A stretch of 64,000 nucleotides of DNA from assembly GCF_003675385.1 (NCBI RefSeq), contig NZ_RCWZ01000004.1, positions 992,001 to 1,056,000 on the forward strand, in the 5' to 3' direction. This document shows positions 44,564-53,334 of this stretch, in pieces; position 1 is the first letter of the stretch; the number at the start of each line of letters is the position of its first letter. Position numbers and translations under genes: made by a program. The stretch is from Mucilaginibacter kameinonensis. Its GTDB lineage: Bacteria; Bacteroidota; Bacteroidia; Sphingobacteriales; Sphingobacteriaceae. The notes under the pieces were generated by a model. It did no database searches. It was not told the DNA's origin and saw only the letters and a program-made list of their open reading frames with translations.

Positions 44564-47500
44564 TTAAAATTTAGCGTTAATACCGAACGAATAGCCACGC
44601 TGGAAAGGATATACTTTACCAGCCCCCCAATCACCTTTCAACCCTTCGGGATCAAAGCCTTGCGGCAGCTTATCTGATTCCCAAAGGTCTTCGCCGCTGA
44701 AATACAACCTCAAGCGGTCTACACCTATCTTTTTAAATACAGGGAAATTGAATGAATAACCCACAGTCAGGTTTTTAAGACGGATATAAGCCGCGCTGTA
44801 TGTATACCTGGTTTGTGGTACGGCAAGGTCAATCCATTGGCCGGCATCACCAGCGCGCCAGCCTTTCAGACTTGGGTAAAAGGCGTTGGGGTTTTGAGGT
44901 GTCCAGGTATTGCCCACAATGTTTTTGTAAACATTATCCCATGGCGAGAAAAAGCTGCTCCAGTAATAACCGCTTGTACCAGGCCAAAACGACTGCTTGC
45001 CTACACCCTGGAAATAAATACTGAAGTCGAAATTATTCCATGAAAAATTGCCGCCGAAACCAAAGTTGTAACGGGGAGTAGTGTTACCGATCACATGCGC
45101 GTCGCCCGAATTGCCGATAGTGCCATCGCCGTAATTAATTTTACCATCATGGTTCAGATCAGCATATTGCAGCTCACCTGCTTTGTTCCAGGCATAATAA
45201 CCCTGTAGTTTTGATTGATCTGGTGCTGCTTTAGCTGCGGCATCTGTCTGGAAAATGCCTAAAGTGGTTAAGCCCATGATATCACCAACATGCTGCCCTA
45301 CATAGTAATCGCCGCCAAACCAGAATTTATTAGGGTTATTATAACGGGTAATTTCCGTTTGCGCATCCCAGATGTTGGCGCGCACGCCAAATACGAAAGG
45401 CTTACCTGCCAATAAAAACTGGTCGGTGTAGGTTAGGTTTAACTCCCAGCCTTGCGTACGCAGGTCCGCCGCGTTTTCTTTAGGTTGTGTGGCCCCCAAT
45501 ACAGCAGGAAGCTGGAACCCTTTGGTGATCATGTTTTTTGTATCGCGCTGATACCAGTCGAACGTAGCATTCAATTTACCGAAGAGCGTAATATCTATTC
45601 CGGCATCTTTACTATAAACTTTCTCCCAGGTTAGTGCCGGTGAAACAAGGGTTGCAGGGTAAACCGCAGTTGGCTGTGAGCCGCCTAATATATTGCCGAT
45701 CTTGCTGGAGCTTAGCGTCGAGATAAAATCATAGTTACCCAAGCTTTGATCATTACCTAATGAACCGTAAGAAGCGCGCAATTTCAGGTTGTTAACTACT
45801 CCTCGCAGCCCTTTAAAAAACGGCTCTTCAGATACCCGCCAGCCTGCAGATGCAGATGGGAAGAAAGCATAATGATCATTAACCGGGAAACGAGAGGAAC
45901 CATCGTAGCGGCCATCTAACTCTAAAAGGTATTTGTTATCATATGAATAGTTTAAGCGGGAAAAAACACCGCGCACCGCCCATTGATAGCCATTACCACT
46001 AACCGAAGGCGTAGCTCCTGTAGTCACATCAAGGTAGCCTACCTGGTCGCTGATCAAATCATTGTTCTGGGCCGAAAAGTAATTGTATTTATTCAGCTCC
46101 TGGTTATAACCAACCATTCCCTTAAAGTAATGCTTGCCAAAATTCTTTTCATACTCGGTGTATATGTTAACAGCCTGGTATGAATTATCATCCGAATAAG
46201 CGGAAGCATCGCTATGGCCGGCATAAGATATCGGCTGGTTGGGGCCGGTTTCATAAGGCAAAGCCACATGATACGCCTGGTTGTAATTATTAGTCGACCG
46301 GAAAGTGTAATCGCCCTTAACCCGCCAGGTATTATTAAACCACGATGTAGTAAAGCCAATGGTATTTTGAGGCTGATTGGTAACGGTATTGCCCCTGCCG
46401 CCACCTTGCAAAAAGCCAAGATACGTACCATCAGAAGTGTAAGAACCATCAGGGTTTCTTGGAACAGACAATGAATTGGAGCGACCGATCTGGTGATACA
46501 AATCACCTGAGGTCCAGTCCGATGTCCATAATGACGGGTAATTATAAACTGTGCGGTTATAGGCCGTATTGGTATAGATATGCATCCATTCGGTAACCTT
46601 AAAATCAAGCTTTGCCCTCATATTAATGCGGTCGTAGCGATCAGGATTGTAACGGAATACACCGTTTTGTCTGTTATAATCTGCCGAAACATAATAGGTG
46701 ATCCGGTCGCTGCCGCCGCTTACGCTCAGGTTATGCGTTTGGCTTACGTTATTAGGTTTATATAATTCATTAAACCAGTTGGTAGCGCCAAAATAATCGT
46801 AAACATTAGGGTTAGTAGGGTCAACTATAACTGCAGGCAAACTTGGATTTTTTGAACGCTGCTGCGCGTAATCAACCGCGGCGGTATTATACAAATTGAC
46901 ACCATAGTAGGCTGAATACGCCTGGTTTTTAAAATCGATCACAGTTGCCGGATCGGTAACAATATCGGGCAGATTGGTAATTTTATGAATGGCTACGTTA
47001 TTGCTGTAGCTTACTTTTGCTTTACCATTACTTTGTTTTGAACCACTTTTAGTAGTGATCAGGATAACGCCGAATGCCGCCCTTGAACCGTAAACCGCGG
47101 CAGCAGCGGCATCCTTCAATACCGTAGCGCTTGCAACATCATCTGGGTTAATATTGTTGATATCAGTGGTAACACCATCTACCAATACCAAAGGACTGCC
47201 TCCGTTAATTGATGTAAACCCGCGGATGTTGAAAGTAGTAGCCCTTCCCGGCTGCCCATCGGATGAAGTAACATTCAACCCGGCTAACTGGCCCTGTAAG
47301 CCGCGACCAACGTTTGGTATTGGCCTGTCTTCCAAAACACTTCCGCTTACTGTGCTTACAGCCCCGGTAAGGTTCACTTTTTTCTGGCTGCCATAACCTA
47401 CAACAACTACGTCGTTCAGTTTGGATTGATCCATTTCCAGTGCAACATTGATCTCCTGCTGCCCGTTAACAACCACTTCCTTTTTCTTGAAGCCCACAAA

Positions 47501-48040
47501 AGTAAAAACTATCACCTCGTTGCTTTCCGCAATAACCTTGTAAAAGCCATTAGCATCTGTTGCGGTATGCTTTGAGGTACCTTTGATACTGACATTAACA
47601 CCCGGCAATGGTGAGCCTTTATCGTCTGTTACTTTACCGGTAATAGTTTGCGCCCAGGGTAAAGTGGTTGCCGATGTCGGTTTCTCATCTATCACAATAG
47701 TATTATCGGTGATGGTATAAACCAGGCCCAGATCTTTTAAAACAATATCGAGCGCCTGCTGAATAGTTCCGTTTTGGAGGTTTACACTTACCGTACCAGC
47801 ATGTTTAAGTAATTTACTCTCATACCAGAATGCGAAACCGCTTTGTCTTTTGATTTTGGCAATAACTTTTTGGATAGAGGTGTTTTTTTCCGATAGATTT
47901 ATATTTTGCGCATAGGTACTGGCCGATGCACTAAGGCAAAATAGAAATATTAAAAATATCGTGATTTTCATGATCATGAAAATTTTGACTAATTGTCTTC
48001 GATTATCACGCAGAAGACATGGGTGCGTATAAAAATTCAT
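44564..48040 (-). CDS. SusC/RagA TonB-dependent receptor with STN signalling domain
   Basis: The protein has 1158 residues. The signal peptide is internal to a longer N-terminus (about 22-45, ITIFLIFLFCLSASASTYAQ). The STN domain covers about 50-118 (TSIQKVIAKIKRQSGFAFWYESKLL, GTIQQALDIVLKDLGLVYTITDNTIVI), followed by CarboxypepD_reg (about 133-210), a plug with SATVLKDAAAAAVYGSRAAFGVILITTKSG, and the barrel. The STN domain and the upstream sigma/FecR genes make it a signalling transporter, like the one at 19537. Confidence 0.96.
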   Translation of the reverse strand: MNFYTHPCLLRDNRRQLVKIFMIMKITIFLIFLFCLSASASTYAQNINLSEKNTSIQKVIAKIKRQSGFAFWYESKLLKHAGTVSVNLQNGTIQQALDIVLKDLGLVYTITDNTIVIDEKPTSATTLPWAQTITGKVTDDKGSPLPGVNVSIKGTSKHTATDANGFYKVIAESNEVIVFTFVGFKKKEVVVNGQQEINVALEMDQSKLNDVVVVGYGSQKKVNLTGAVSTVSGSVLEDRPIPNVGRGLQGQLAGLNVTSSDGQPGRATTFNIRGFTSINGGSPLVLVDGVTTDINNINPDDVASATVLKDAAAAAVYGSRAAFGVILITTKSGSKQSNGKAKVSYSNNVAIHKITNLPDIVTDPATVIDFKNQAYSAYYGVNLYNTAAVDYAQQRSKNPSLPAVIVDPTNPNVYDYFGATNWFNELYKPNNVSQTHNLSVSGGSDRITYYVSADYNRQNGVFRYNPDRYDRINMRAKLDFKVTEWMHIYTNTAYNRTVYNYPSLWTSDWTSGDLYHQIGRSNSLSVPRNPDGSYTSDGTYLGFLQGGGRGNTVTNQPQNTIGFTTSWFNNTWRVKGDYTFRSTNNYNQAYHVALPYETGPNQPISYAGHSDASAYSDDNSYQAVNIYTEYEKNFGKHYFKGMVGYNQELNKYNYFSAQNNDLISDQVGYLDVTTGATPSVSGNGYQWAVRGVFSRLNYSYDNKYLLELDGRYDGSSRFPVNDHYAFFPSASAGWRVSEEPFFKGLRGVVNNLKLRASYGSLGNDQSLGNYDFISTLSSSKIGNILGGSQPTAVYPATLVSPALTWEKVYSKDAGIDITLFGKLNATFDWYQRDTKNMITKGFQLPAVLGATQPKENAADLRTQGWELNLTYTDQFLLAGKPFVFGVRANIWDAQTEITRYNNPNKFWFGGDYYVGQHVGDIMGLTTLGIFQTDAAAKAAPDQSKLQGYYAWNKAGELQYADLNHDGKINYGDGTIGNSGDAHVIGNTTPRYNFGFGGNFSWNNFDFSIYFQGVGKQSFWPGTSGYYWSSFFSPWDNVYKNIVGNTWTPQNPNAFYPSLKGWRAGDAGQWIDLAVPQTRYTYSAAYIRLKNLTVGYSFNFPVFKKIGVDRLRLYFSGEDLWESDKLPQGFDPEGLKGDWGAGKVYPFQRGYSFGINAKF

Positions 48041-48122
48041 ACTTTTGTTTGTTTGGGTTTAATACATAAATGTCTGTCGCAAGATTTTTTTTTCGCTTCG
48101 GCGAGAGGTGAACCCAGCATCC

Positions 48123-48149
48123 GCCGGTAGTGTTTCCAGCACTTCCGGC
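48123..48149 (-). promoter_or_regulatory. GC-rich hairpin between FecR and SusC (second locus)
   Basis: GCCGGTAGTG (48123-48132) pairs with CACTTCCGGC (48140-48149) with one mismatch. Read on the minus strand it is preceded by six A, the same layout as the hairpin at 19424-19447. It lies in the 178-base gap between the FecR stop and the SusC start. Confidence 0.5.
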
Positions 48150-48218
48150 TTTTTTATGAGTTCCCTAAAGGGTGCTTATTTCTCCATATCAATTCATTAG
48201 GGGTTAAATATTTAGTTT

Positions 48219-49373
48219 TTATTGTTTTACAATGAGCCGCTTACCTTCCAGCGTAAAGCGGATATGGGTAAGGGTTAATATTCTTAACAGTTCGGATAGG
48301 TTTGATTTCCTGGAGATAGACCCGGTAAACAACCGACCTGAGGGCTGCCCCTGGTATTCTACATCCACATCGTACCATCTGGATACCATGCGCATAATGG
48401 TTTTGATATCGGCATCTGAAAAAGAGGTTATCCCATTTTTCCAGTTTACAGCTTCATCTTCATTAGCATCTGTAACAATAATATCCTCACCGGATATAGC
48501 CTGCTGATGTGGCCTTAAAAATTTAGTGTTGGTTCCATCGGTAATTTCCACCGATCCTTCAAGCAACGTGGTTACAATATGGGCTTCTTCGGGATAGGCC
48601 ATCACGTTAAAATGGGTACCCAAAACAGTAATGGTTTGCTTGCCGGTGGTAACTGTAAAAGGCTTGTGCTTATCCTTGGTCACTTCAAAATAAACCTCGC
48701 CGGTAGTTTCCACATTTCGCTCATTACCCGAAAAAGCGACAGGGAAACGGATAGATGAAGCAGCGTTAAGCCATACCTGTGTTCCGTCGGGCAGGATGAC
48801 TTTGTATTCGCCGCCGCGTGGCGTTGTAATGGTATTATATTCAGGTGCTTTAGCTCCGGTTTCGGTTTGCTGATTGCTGTTATCGCCCATCAGGTAGGAA
48901 ATAAGCCCGCTACCCGCCTTGTGTACCGTGGTAGCTCCCTGTTTCGCAAGGTTTCCGTTTTGTGCGTTGTTAAGGGTAATCTGGTTACCGTTTGCCAGGG
49001 TAAGTACGGCCTTATTACTACCGGGAGCAACATCGCTTTTAATGGCACTTAGCTGTGCAGCGGTTGGCCTTGTGGGCTTTAAATAAAAGTAGGTCCCGAT
49101 ACTTAAGAAAGCCAGGATTACCGCGGCCGCCGCGATGTATCGTGTAAAATAGGAAATATGCCTACCCGGGGTTGCAGAAATCTCCTCATTCATCTTCAAC
49201 CTGATATTCTGCAGCATCAATTGCTTCAAGGCCTGTTCTTGTTCGGAAGTGAGAGATGATGAGGTATCCTCCGATAGCCTTTTATAATATTCTTCTAACA
49301 AGGATTGCTCCTGGGCTGTTGCTTTCCCTGCTATGTATTTATCTATGAGTTCAAAAAAAATGGGCTTTTCCAT
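48219..49373 (-). CDS. FecR-family anti-sigma factor
   Basis: The protein has 384 residues: a cytoplasmic part (1-75), one membrane helix (about 78-97, AAAAVILAFLSIGTYFYL), a FecR domain (about 185-285, TPRGGEYKVILPDGTQVWLNAASSIRFPVAFSG, VYFEVTKDKHKPFTVTTG, VLGTHFNVMAYPEE) and a C-terminal DUF4974 domain (about 310-383). An 80-residue linker after the helix makes it longer than the FecR at 18474. It links the STN SusC at 44564 to the sigma factor at 49456. Confidence 0.95.
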   Translation of the reverse strand: MEKPIFFELIDKYIAGKATAQEQSLLEEYYKRLSEDTSSSLTSEQEQALKQLMLQNIRLKMNEEISATPGRHISYFTRYIAAAAVILAFLSIGTYFYLKPTRPTAAQLSAIKSDVAPGSNKAVLTLANGNQITLNNAQNGNLAKQGATTVHKAGSGLISYLMGDNSNQQTETGAKAPEYNTITTPRGGEYKVILPDGTQVWLNAASSIRFPVAFSGNERNVETTGEVYFEVTKDKHKPFTVTTGKQTITVLGTHFNVMAYPEEAHIVTTLLEGSVEITDGTNTKFLRPHQQAISGEDIIVTDANEDEAVNWKNGITSFSDADIKTIMRMVSRWYDVDVEYQGQPSGRLFTGSISRKSNLSELLRILTLTHIRFTLEGKRLIVKQ

Positions 49374-49455
49374 GCTGCTTTGATCTTAAGTACCAAAAAC
49401 AGGTGGACACCCTACGGCAAAAATGTTTTTTTTTTAAAAAAAAAGATTTAATCGG

Positions 49456-50028
49456 CTAAACGCAGTGCATAATAACTGCCACACAGGTACCCACAGTTAA
49501 ACCATTGCGGATATGGTTTAATGATTTAGATAAGCGCTTTTCTACTGTTTTTTCGGAGATACCTAATTGAAAAGCTATTTGTTTGTAGGTCAAATTTTCT
49601 TCCCGGCTTAAATGGTAAGCCTCCCGGCAATCGGCCGGCAGGGTATTGATCAGCCTGTTTAATAAAGCTTGTTGTTCTTTATACAACAGAGGATTATCAT
49701 GAATGATCTCTACGGTAACCTGGGCAAGGCGTTCATAAAAGGCGTCATTTACTTTTTGCTCCCTGATTAATTTAAATACCGCGAAACGTACAGCCTGCTG
49801 CAGGTATGCCTTTAAATTTTGGATTTCCACATCGGCACGTCGCTGCCAGATGCTGATAAAAACGTTTTGAACAATATCTTTTGCCAGTTCATCATTGGCC
49901 AATACACTATTGGCACTATTGTACAAAAGCTTCCAGTACCTGAGGTAAATTTCGGTAAAAGCGTCTTCCCGGCCTTCTTTTAGTAAGGAAACCAGTTCGG
50001 GATCGGTAAGGGATTGTAAGGCCGCCAT
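49456..50028 (-). CDS. ECF-type RNA polymerase sigma-70 factor
   Basis: I start at the ATG at 50028 (MAALQSLTDPELVSLLKEG), giving 190 residues. Region 2 reads FTEIYLRYWKLLYNSANSVLANDELAKDIVQNVFISIWQRR, and region 4 reads LPADCREAYHLSREENLTYKQIAFQLGISEKTVEKRLSKSLNHIR. It is the first gene of a sigma/FecR/SusC/SusD/phosphoesterase set. A T10-A9 tract (49426-49444) lies just after its stop codon, before the FecR gene. Confidence 0.94.
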   Translation of the reverse strand: MAALQSLTDPELVSLLKEGREDAFTEIYLRYWKLLYNSANSVLANDELAKDIVQNVFISIWQRRADVEIQNLKAYLQQAVRFAVFKLIREQKVNDAFYERLAQVTVEIIHDNPLLYKEQQALLNRLINTLPADCREAYHLSREENLTYKQIAFQLGISEKTVEKRLSKSLNHIRNGLTVGTCVAVIMHCV

Positions 50029-50102
50029 TTCAGTGCAAAGTAAATATAGCGATATTACCTTACTGTTAAATGCGGTAAGCAATTAAAAACATTTATACTA
50101 AA

Positions 50103-50134
50103 CAGGAAAGGGGGCACATAGCCCCCCTCTCCTG
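50103..50134 (-). terminator. Possible terminator after the Old Yellow Enzyme gene
   Basis: CAGGAAAGGGGG pairs with GCCCCCCTCTCCTG, a stem with a small internal loop. The T-run after it on the minus strand is short, so termination may be weak. It lies about 70 bases after the enzyme stop. Confidence 0.5.
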
Positions 50135-50204
50135 ATCAAAACAACAATGATGATCTTCAAATACTTATCATAACGATGGGTTTAACGCACCGTCGGCATT
50201 TGAC

Positions 50205-51347
50205 TTAAGCGCTAAGCCGTTCCTCGTAAACAGGATAGTCGATGTAGCCGCGGGCGTCACCTCCATAAAAAGTGTTACGGTCATAGGCATTTAATTCAAG
50301 ACCGTTTTGTAAACGGTAAACCAAATCAGGATTGGCAATAAAATGACGTCCATATGCAACCAGGTCGGCAGTACCTTTTTCAATAATGGCGTTACCTTTT
50401 TCAAAATCGAAGCCACCGGCAGCTATGATTGTTCCTTTAAATATTTTGCGCAAATGCTGAGCAGCAACCGGTTCCAGACCCTCCACTTCTTCAACAGCAC
50501 CTTTAATGCGCGGCTCAATAATGTGCAGGTAGGCCAAACCAAATTTATTCAACTGTTCGGCTACATAGCTGAACAGGGCGATAGGATCACTATCATGCAT
50601 GGAAGCAAAAGTACCGCTTGGGCCTACACGTACCCCAACCTTATCAGCTCCCCAAACAGATACTAAAGCCTCAACAATCTCCATCATAAAACGGGCCCTA
50701 TTCTCAATTGAACCACCGTAGATATCTGTTCTCTTATTTGAACCATCCTGTAAAAACTGGTCAACCAAATAACCGTTTGCACCATGCAGTTCCACACCAT
50801 CAAAACCGGCTTCTTTAGCCCTTATAGCAGCCTGGTGGTATTCTTCTACCCTTTGCTTAACTTCTTCAGTAGTCATTTCGCGGGCGAGATCTGCAGGTAA
50901 CCAGCCCGTTGGGGTATAAACAAAATCTTCAACCTTAACTGCTGAAGCACCTATCGGATCGGCATGGTTTGGCTGCAGGCTTTTGTGCGACTGACGGCCT
51001 ACGTGAAATAGCTGATCAAAAATGATCCCACCTTTGGCATGAACGGCGGCTGTTACATTTTTCCAGCCTTCAACCTGCTCATCGGTATAAATACCCGGAG
51101 CACCGTAATAACCGTGACCGGTTTCTGAAACTACCGTGCCTTCGGCCACTATATAGCCACCTTCGGTAGCACGTTGTGTGTAGTACTCAACCATCAGATC
51201 GTTAGGAATAAAGCGGTCATCGTAAGTACGCATGCGGGTTAGCGGTGCCATTGCCACGCGGTGCGAAAGTTTATACGGCCCTAATTGGACCGGGGTAAAA
51301 AGTTTATTTTCATTTACGGCTGTTGCCGCGTTTTTTGCAGTTTGCAT
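50205..51347 (-). CDS. Old Yellow Enzyme-family alkene reductase (NemA-like)
   Basis: I start at the ATG at 51347 (MQTAKNAATAVNENKLFTPVQLG), giving 380 residues. The family motifs are MAPLTRMR (FMN binding), the FDQLFHVGRQSH region, catalytic HGANGYLVDQFLQDGSNKRTDIYGGSIENRARF, and the C-terminal ADLVAYGRHFIANPDLV. It reduces activated C=C bonds and electrophiles such as nitroesters, using FMN and NAD(P)H. It diverges from a MocR regulator at 51570, so it is likely under that regulator's control. Confidence 0.95.
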   Translation of the reverse strand: MQTAKNAATAVNENKLFTPVQLGPYKLSHRVAMAPLTRMRTYDDRFIPNDLMVEYYTQRATEGGYIVAEGTVVSETGHGYYGAPGIYTDEQVEGWKNVTAAVHAKGGIIFDQLFHVGRQSHKSLQPNHADPIGASAVKVEDFVYTPTGWLPADLAREMTTEEVKQRVEEYHQAAIRAKEAGFDGVELHGANGYLVDQFLQDGSNKRTDIYGGSIENRARFMMEIVEALVSVWGADKVGVRVGPSGTFASMHDSDPIALFSYVAEQLNKFGLAYLHIIEPRIKGAVEEVEGLEPVAAQHLRKIFKGTIIAAGGFDFEKGNAIIEKGTADLVAYGRHFIANPDLVYRLQNGLELNAYDRNTFYGGDARGYIDYPVYEERLSA

Positions 51348-51445
51348 TGTATTGATATTAATTGAGTTACTTTTAAATTCTGTCTCAAACAACCTTTTGT
51401 TTGATTTGATAAATCAAAGGTCGGGCTCAATTCAATGCAGAAAAA

Positions 51446-51460
51446 GATACAGTCGGTATC
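51446..51460. promoter_or_regulatory. Candidate MocR operator GATAC-N5-GTATC
   Basis: This inverted repeat lies in the 222-base gap between the Old Yellow Enzyme and MocR genes. The half-site matches the one at 12144-12162 in front of the other MocR gene; both are followed by GA. Confidence 0.4.
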
Positions 51461-51544
51461 GAAAAAACAATAACAGTTTGGCCTGCTTATGTTTGCTAAT
51501 TGCAATACTATCAGCTAACATAGCATGCTTGCCCGGATAAGACT

Positions 51545-51552
51545 TATCTTTG
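51545..51552 (+). promoter_or_regulatory. -7 promoter element TATCTTTG of the second MocR gene
   Basis: The sequence matches the Bacteroidota -7 consensus TAnnTTTG. It lies 17 bases before the ATG at 51570 and after the alternative ATG at 51525, which supports the later start. Confidence 0.45.
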
Positions 51553-51569
51553 ATATCAAGGTTTTTATC

Positions 51570-52997
51570 ATGATCAATAAATCATTCCGGTACGAGCAGG
51601 TGATTCGTAAAATTGAAGAAACAATCACAGGTCTTCAATTGCAACCTGGCGATAAACTACCTTCTGTTCGTAAAGTAAGCGACGAATTGAAAGTAAGCCT
51701 TACTACGGTAAACCAGGCCTATGCCATACTGGAGGCAAAAGGATCCATTATATCGCGTCCCGGCTCCGGATTTTATATCAATACAGTCAGTAAGAACGTA
51801 TTAACCACCAAACGCTTTATTCCCCTACCCGAAAAGGTTGAGGTAAGCAGCATGGCTGCCGCCATGATGAAGAACACGAATAAGTATAGCGTTATAAACT
51901 TTTCATCACTGGCACCAATAAACGAGTATCTGCCTATAACCAAGATCAACAAGGCGATGCAGGCTTCTATGAAAGAAGAATCCGGCATATACCAATACAA
52001 TTTTCTGGAAGGACATCCCCGTTTAAGAAGACAAATTGCCCTGCAATCGTTTGACTGGGATAAAAGCATTAAACAGGATGAGATCCTGATTACCAATGGC
52101 TGCATGGAGGCTATAAACCTTTGCCTTGATGCAGTTACTCAGCCCGGCGATATTGTGGCCGTCGAATCGCCAGTTTATGCGGGTATCCTGCAATGCCTTG
52201 AGAGTAAAGGACTCAAAGCTTTGGGCATTAATACAGATCCGGTTACCGGACTTGACCTTGATGACCTGGAAAACGCGCTTAACAACAACAAGGTAACAGC
52301 CTGCATTTTCATGCCGGTTTGCCAAAACCCCTACGGATGTTCTATGCCCGAAGAAAGCAAGATCAGGCTGGTGAAAATATTGGGGGAACGAAATATTCCG
52401 TTAATTGAGGATGATGCCTTGGGCGAGCTTTACTTTGAAAAATCACGGCCGCTCCCGGCTAAAGCTTACGATACTTATGACAATGTACTTTATTGCTCAT
52501 CCTTTTCTAAATCCGTAATGCCGGGTTTCAGGATTGGCTGGGTTGCGGCAGGGAAATACATGGCAGAAATTGAGAAGCTGAAATTTGCAGAGAATATCTC
52601 CACCAACGGCCTTTTGCAGGATGCGATAGCCCGATTCCTGGAGAGTGGCACCTACCAACCACATATTAAAAAACTACGCCAGTTTGCCAAAAAACAGATC
52701 TGTCAATACAGAAATGCCATATTAAAATATTTCCCCGGAGATGTAAAAATAACCGAACCGGCAGGTGGTTACAGCTTATGGGTTCAACTGCCCGAAAATG
52801 TTAACGCGTTAACCCTTCAGCGCGAAGCATTAAAATTTGGCATCGGTTTTTGCCCCGGGCAGATCTTTTCGGCCAACAATCATTTCCAAAATTTTGTGCG
52901 GATAAACTGCTGCCCCATGTGGACTACCCGCATTGATGATGCGTTAAAAACATTAGGAAAACTGACCGCTTCAATCAACAACAGGCAATTACAATAA
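51570..52997 (+). CDS. MocR-type regulator (GntR HTH fused to class I aminotransferase fold)
   Basis: I start at the ATG at 51570 (MINKSFRYEQVIRKIEETI), giving 475 residues, because a -7 element lies between this ATG and an earlier one at 51525. The GntR helix (about 5-72, QLQPGDKLPSVRKVSDELKVSLTTVNQAYAILEAKGSIISRPGSGFYI) precedes an aminotransferase-like domain that keeps the PLP lysine in CSSFSKSVMPGFRIGW. It is divergent from an Old Yellow Enzyme gene and probably controls it. It resembles the MocR at 10647 in layout but differs clearly in sequence. Confidence 0.94.
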   Translation: MINKSFRYEQVIRKIEETITGLQLQPGDKLPSVRKVSDELKVSLTTVNQAYAILEAKGSIISRPGSGFYINTVSKNVLTTKRFIPLPEKVEVSSMAAAMMKNTNKYSVINFSSLAPINEYLPITKINKAMQASMKEESGIYQYNFLEGHPRLRRQIALQSFDWDKSIKQDEILITNGCMEAINLCLDAVTQPGDIVAVESPVYAGILQCLESKGLKALGINTDPVTGLDLDDLENALNNNKVTACIFMPVCQNPYGCSMPEESKIRLVKILGERNIPLIEDDALGELYFEKSRPLPAKAYDTYDNVLYCSSFSKSVMPGFRIGWVAAGKYMAEIEKLKFAENISTNGLLQDAIARFLESGTYQPHIKKLRQFAKKQICQYRNAILKYFPGDVKITEPAGGYSLWVQLPENVNALTLQREALKFGIGFCPGQIFSANNHFQNFVRINCCPMWTTRIDDALKTLGKLTASINNRQLQ

Positions 52998-53334
52998 CTT
53001 TTTGTTGGCTATTACTGTTGTATATCAACCTTAACTATACCTTTATTACGTGCACAAACCGTATCATGCAAAAAAAATTTAATTTTTTTTGCTGTTAAAA
53101 CAGCCCCTCCAGCAAGAAGCGCCTTTGCGCACAAAGCGTATCGAACGATCTACATCTTGCTTTTAATCAATAGTTTACAATAGATTTGCTTTTATCAAAC
53201 CAATTATCCGGTATCACCTGATACAACAGTAAGACCGTATGCTAAGCAGAAAAAAGCCGGGCCCGACAGCCCGTAAACGGCTCGTTTTTATGGCCTCATG
53301 CCGGGTAAACAATTGTAAACTAAAAAGCCAATTT
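52998..53334. other. Intergenic leader region of the alginate-lyase-like gene
   Basis: This 337-base gap holds no gene. It includes a hairpin-prone stretch at about 53248-53288 (A-run, GCCGGGC, GCCCG, CGGCT, T-run) that lies 50 bases before the start codon. This could be a leader structure or a terminator. Confidence 0.45.

Noticed and set aside
46093..46608. 171-codon open frame within the SusC gene, other frame
   Set aside because: Low-complexity shadow frame; the SusC frame is complete and conserved throughout.
50103..50134. Attachment site or larger repeat
   Set aside because: Only a single hairpin without a second copy in the window; listed as a weak terminator instead.
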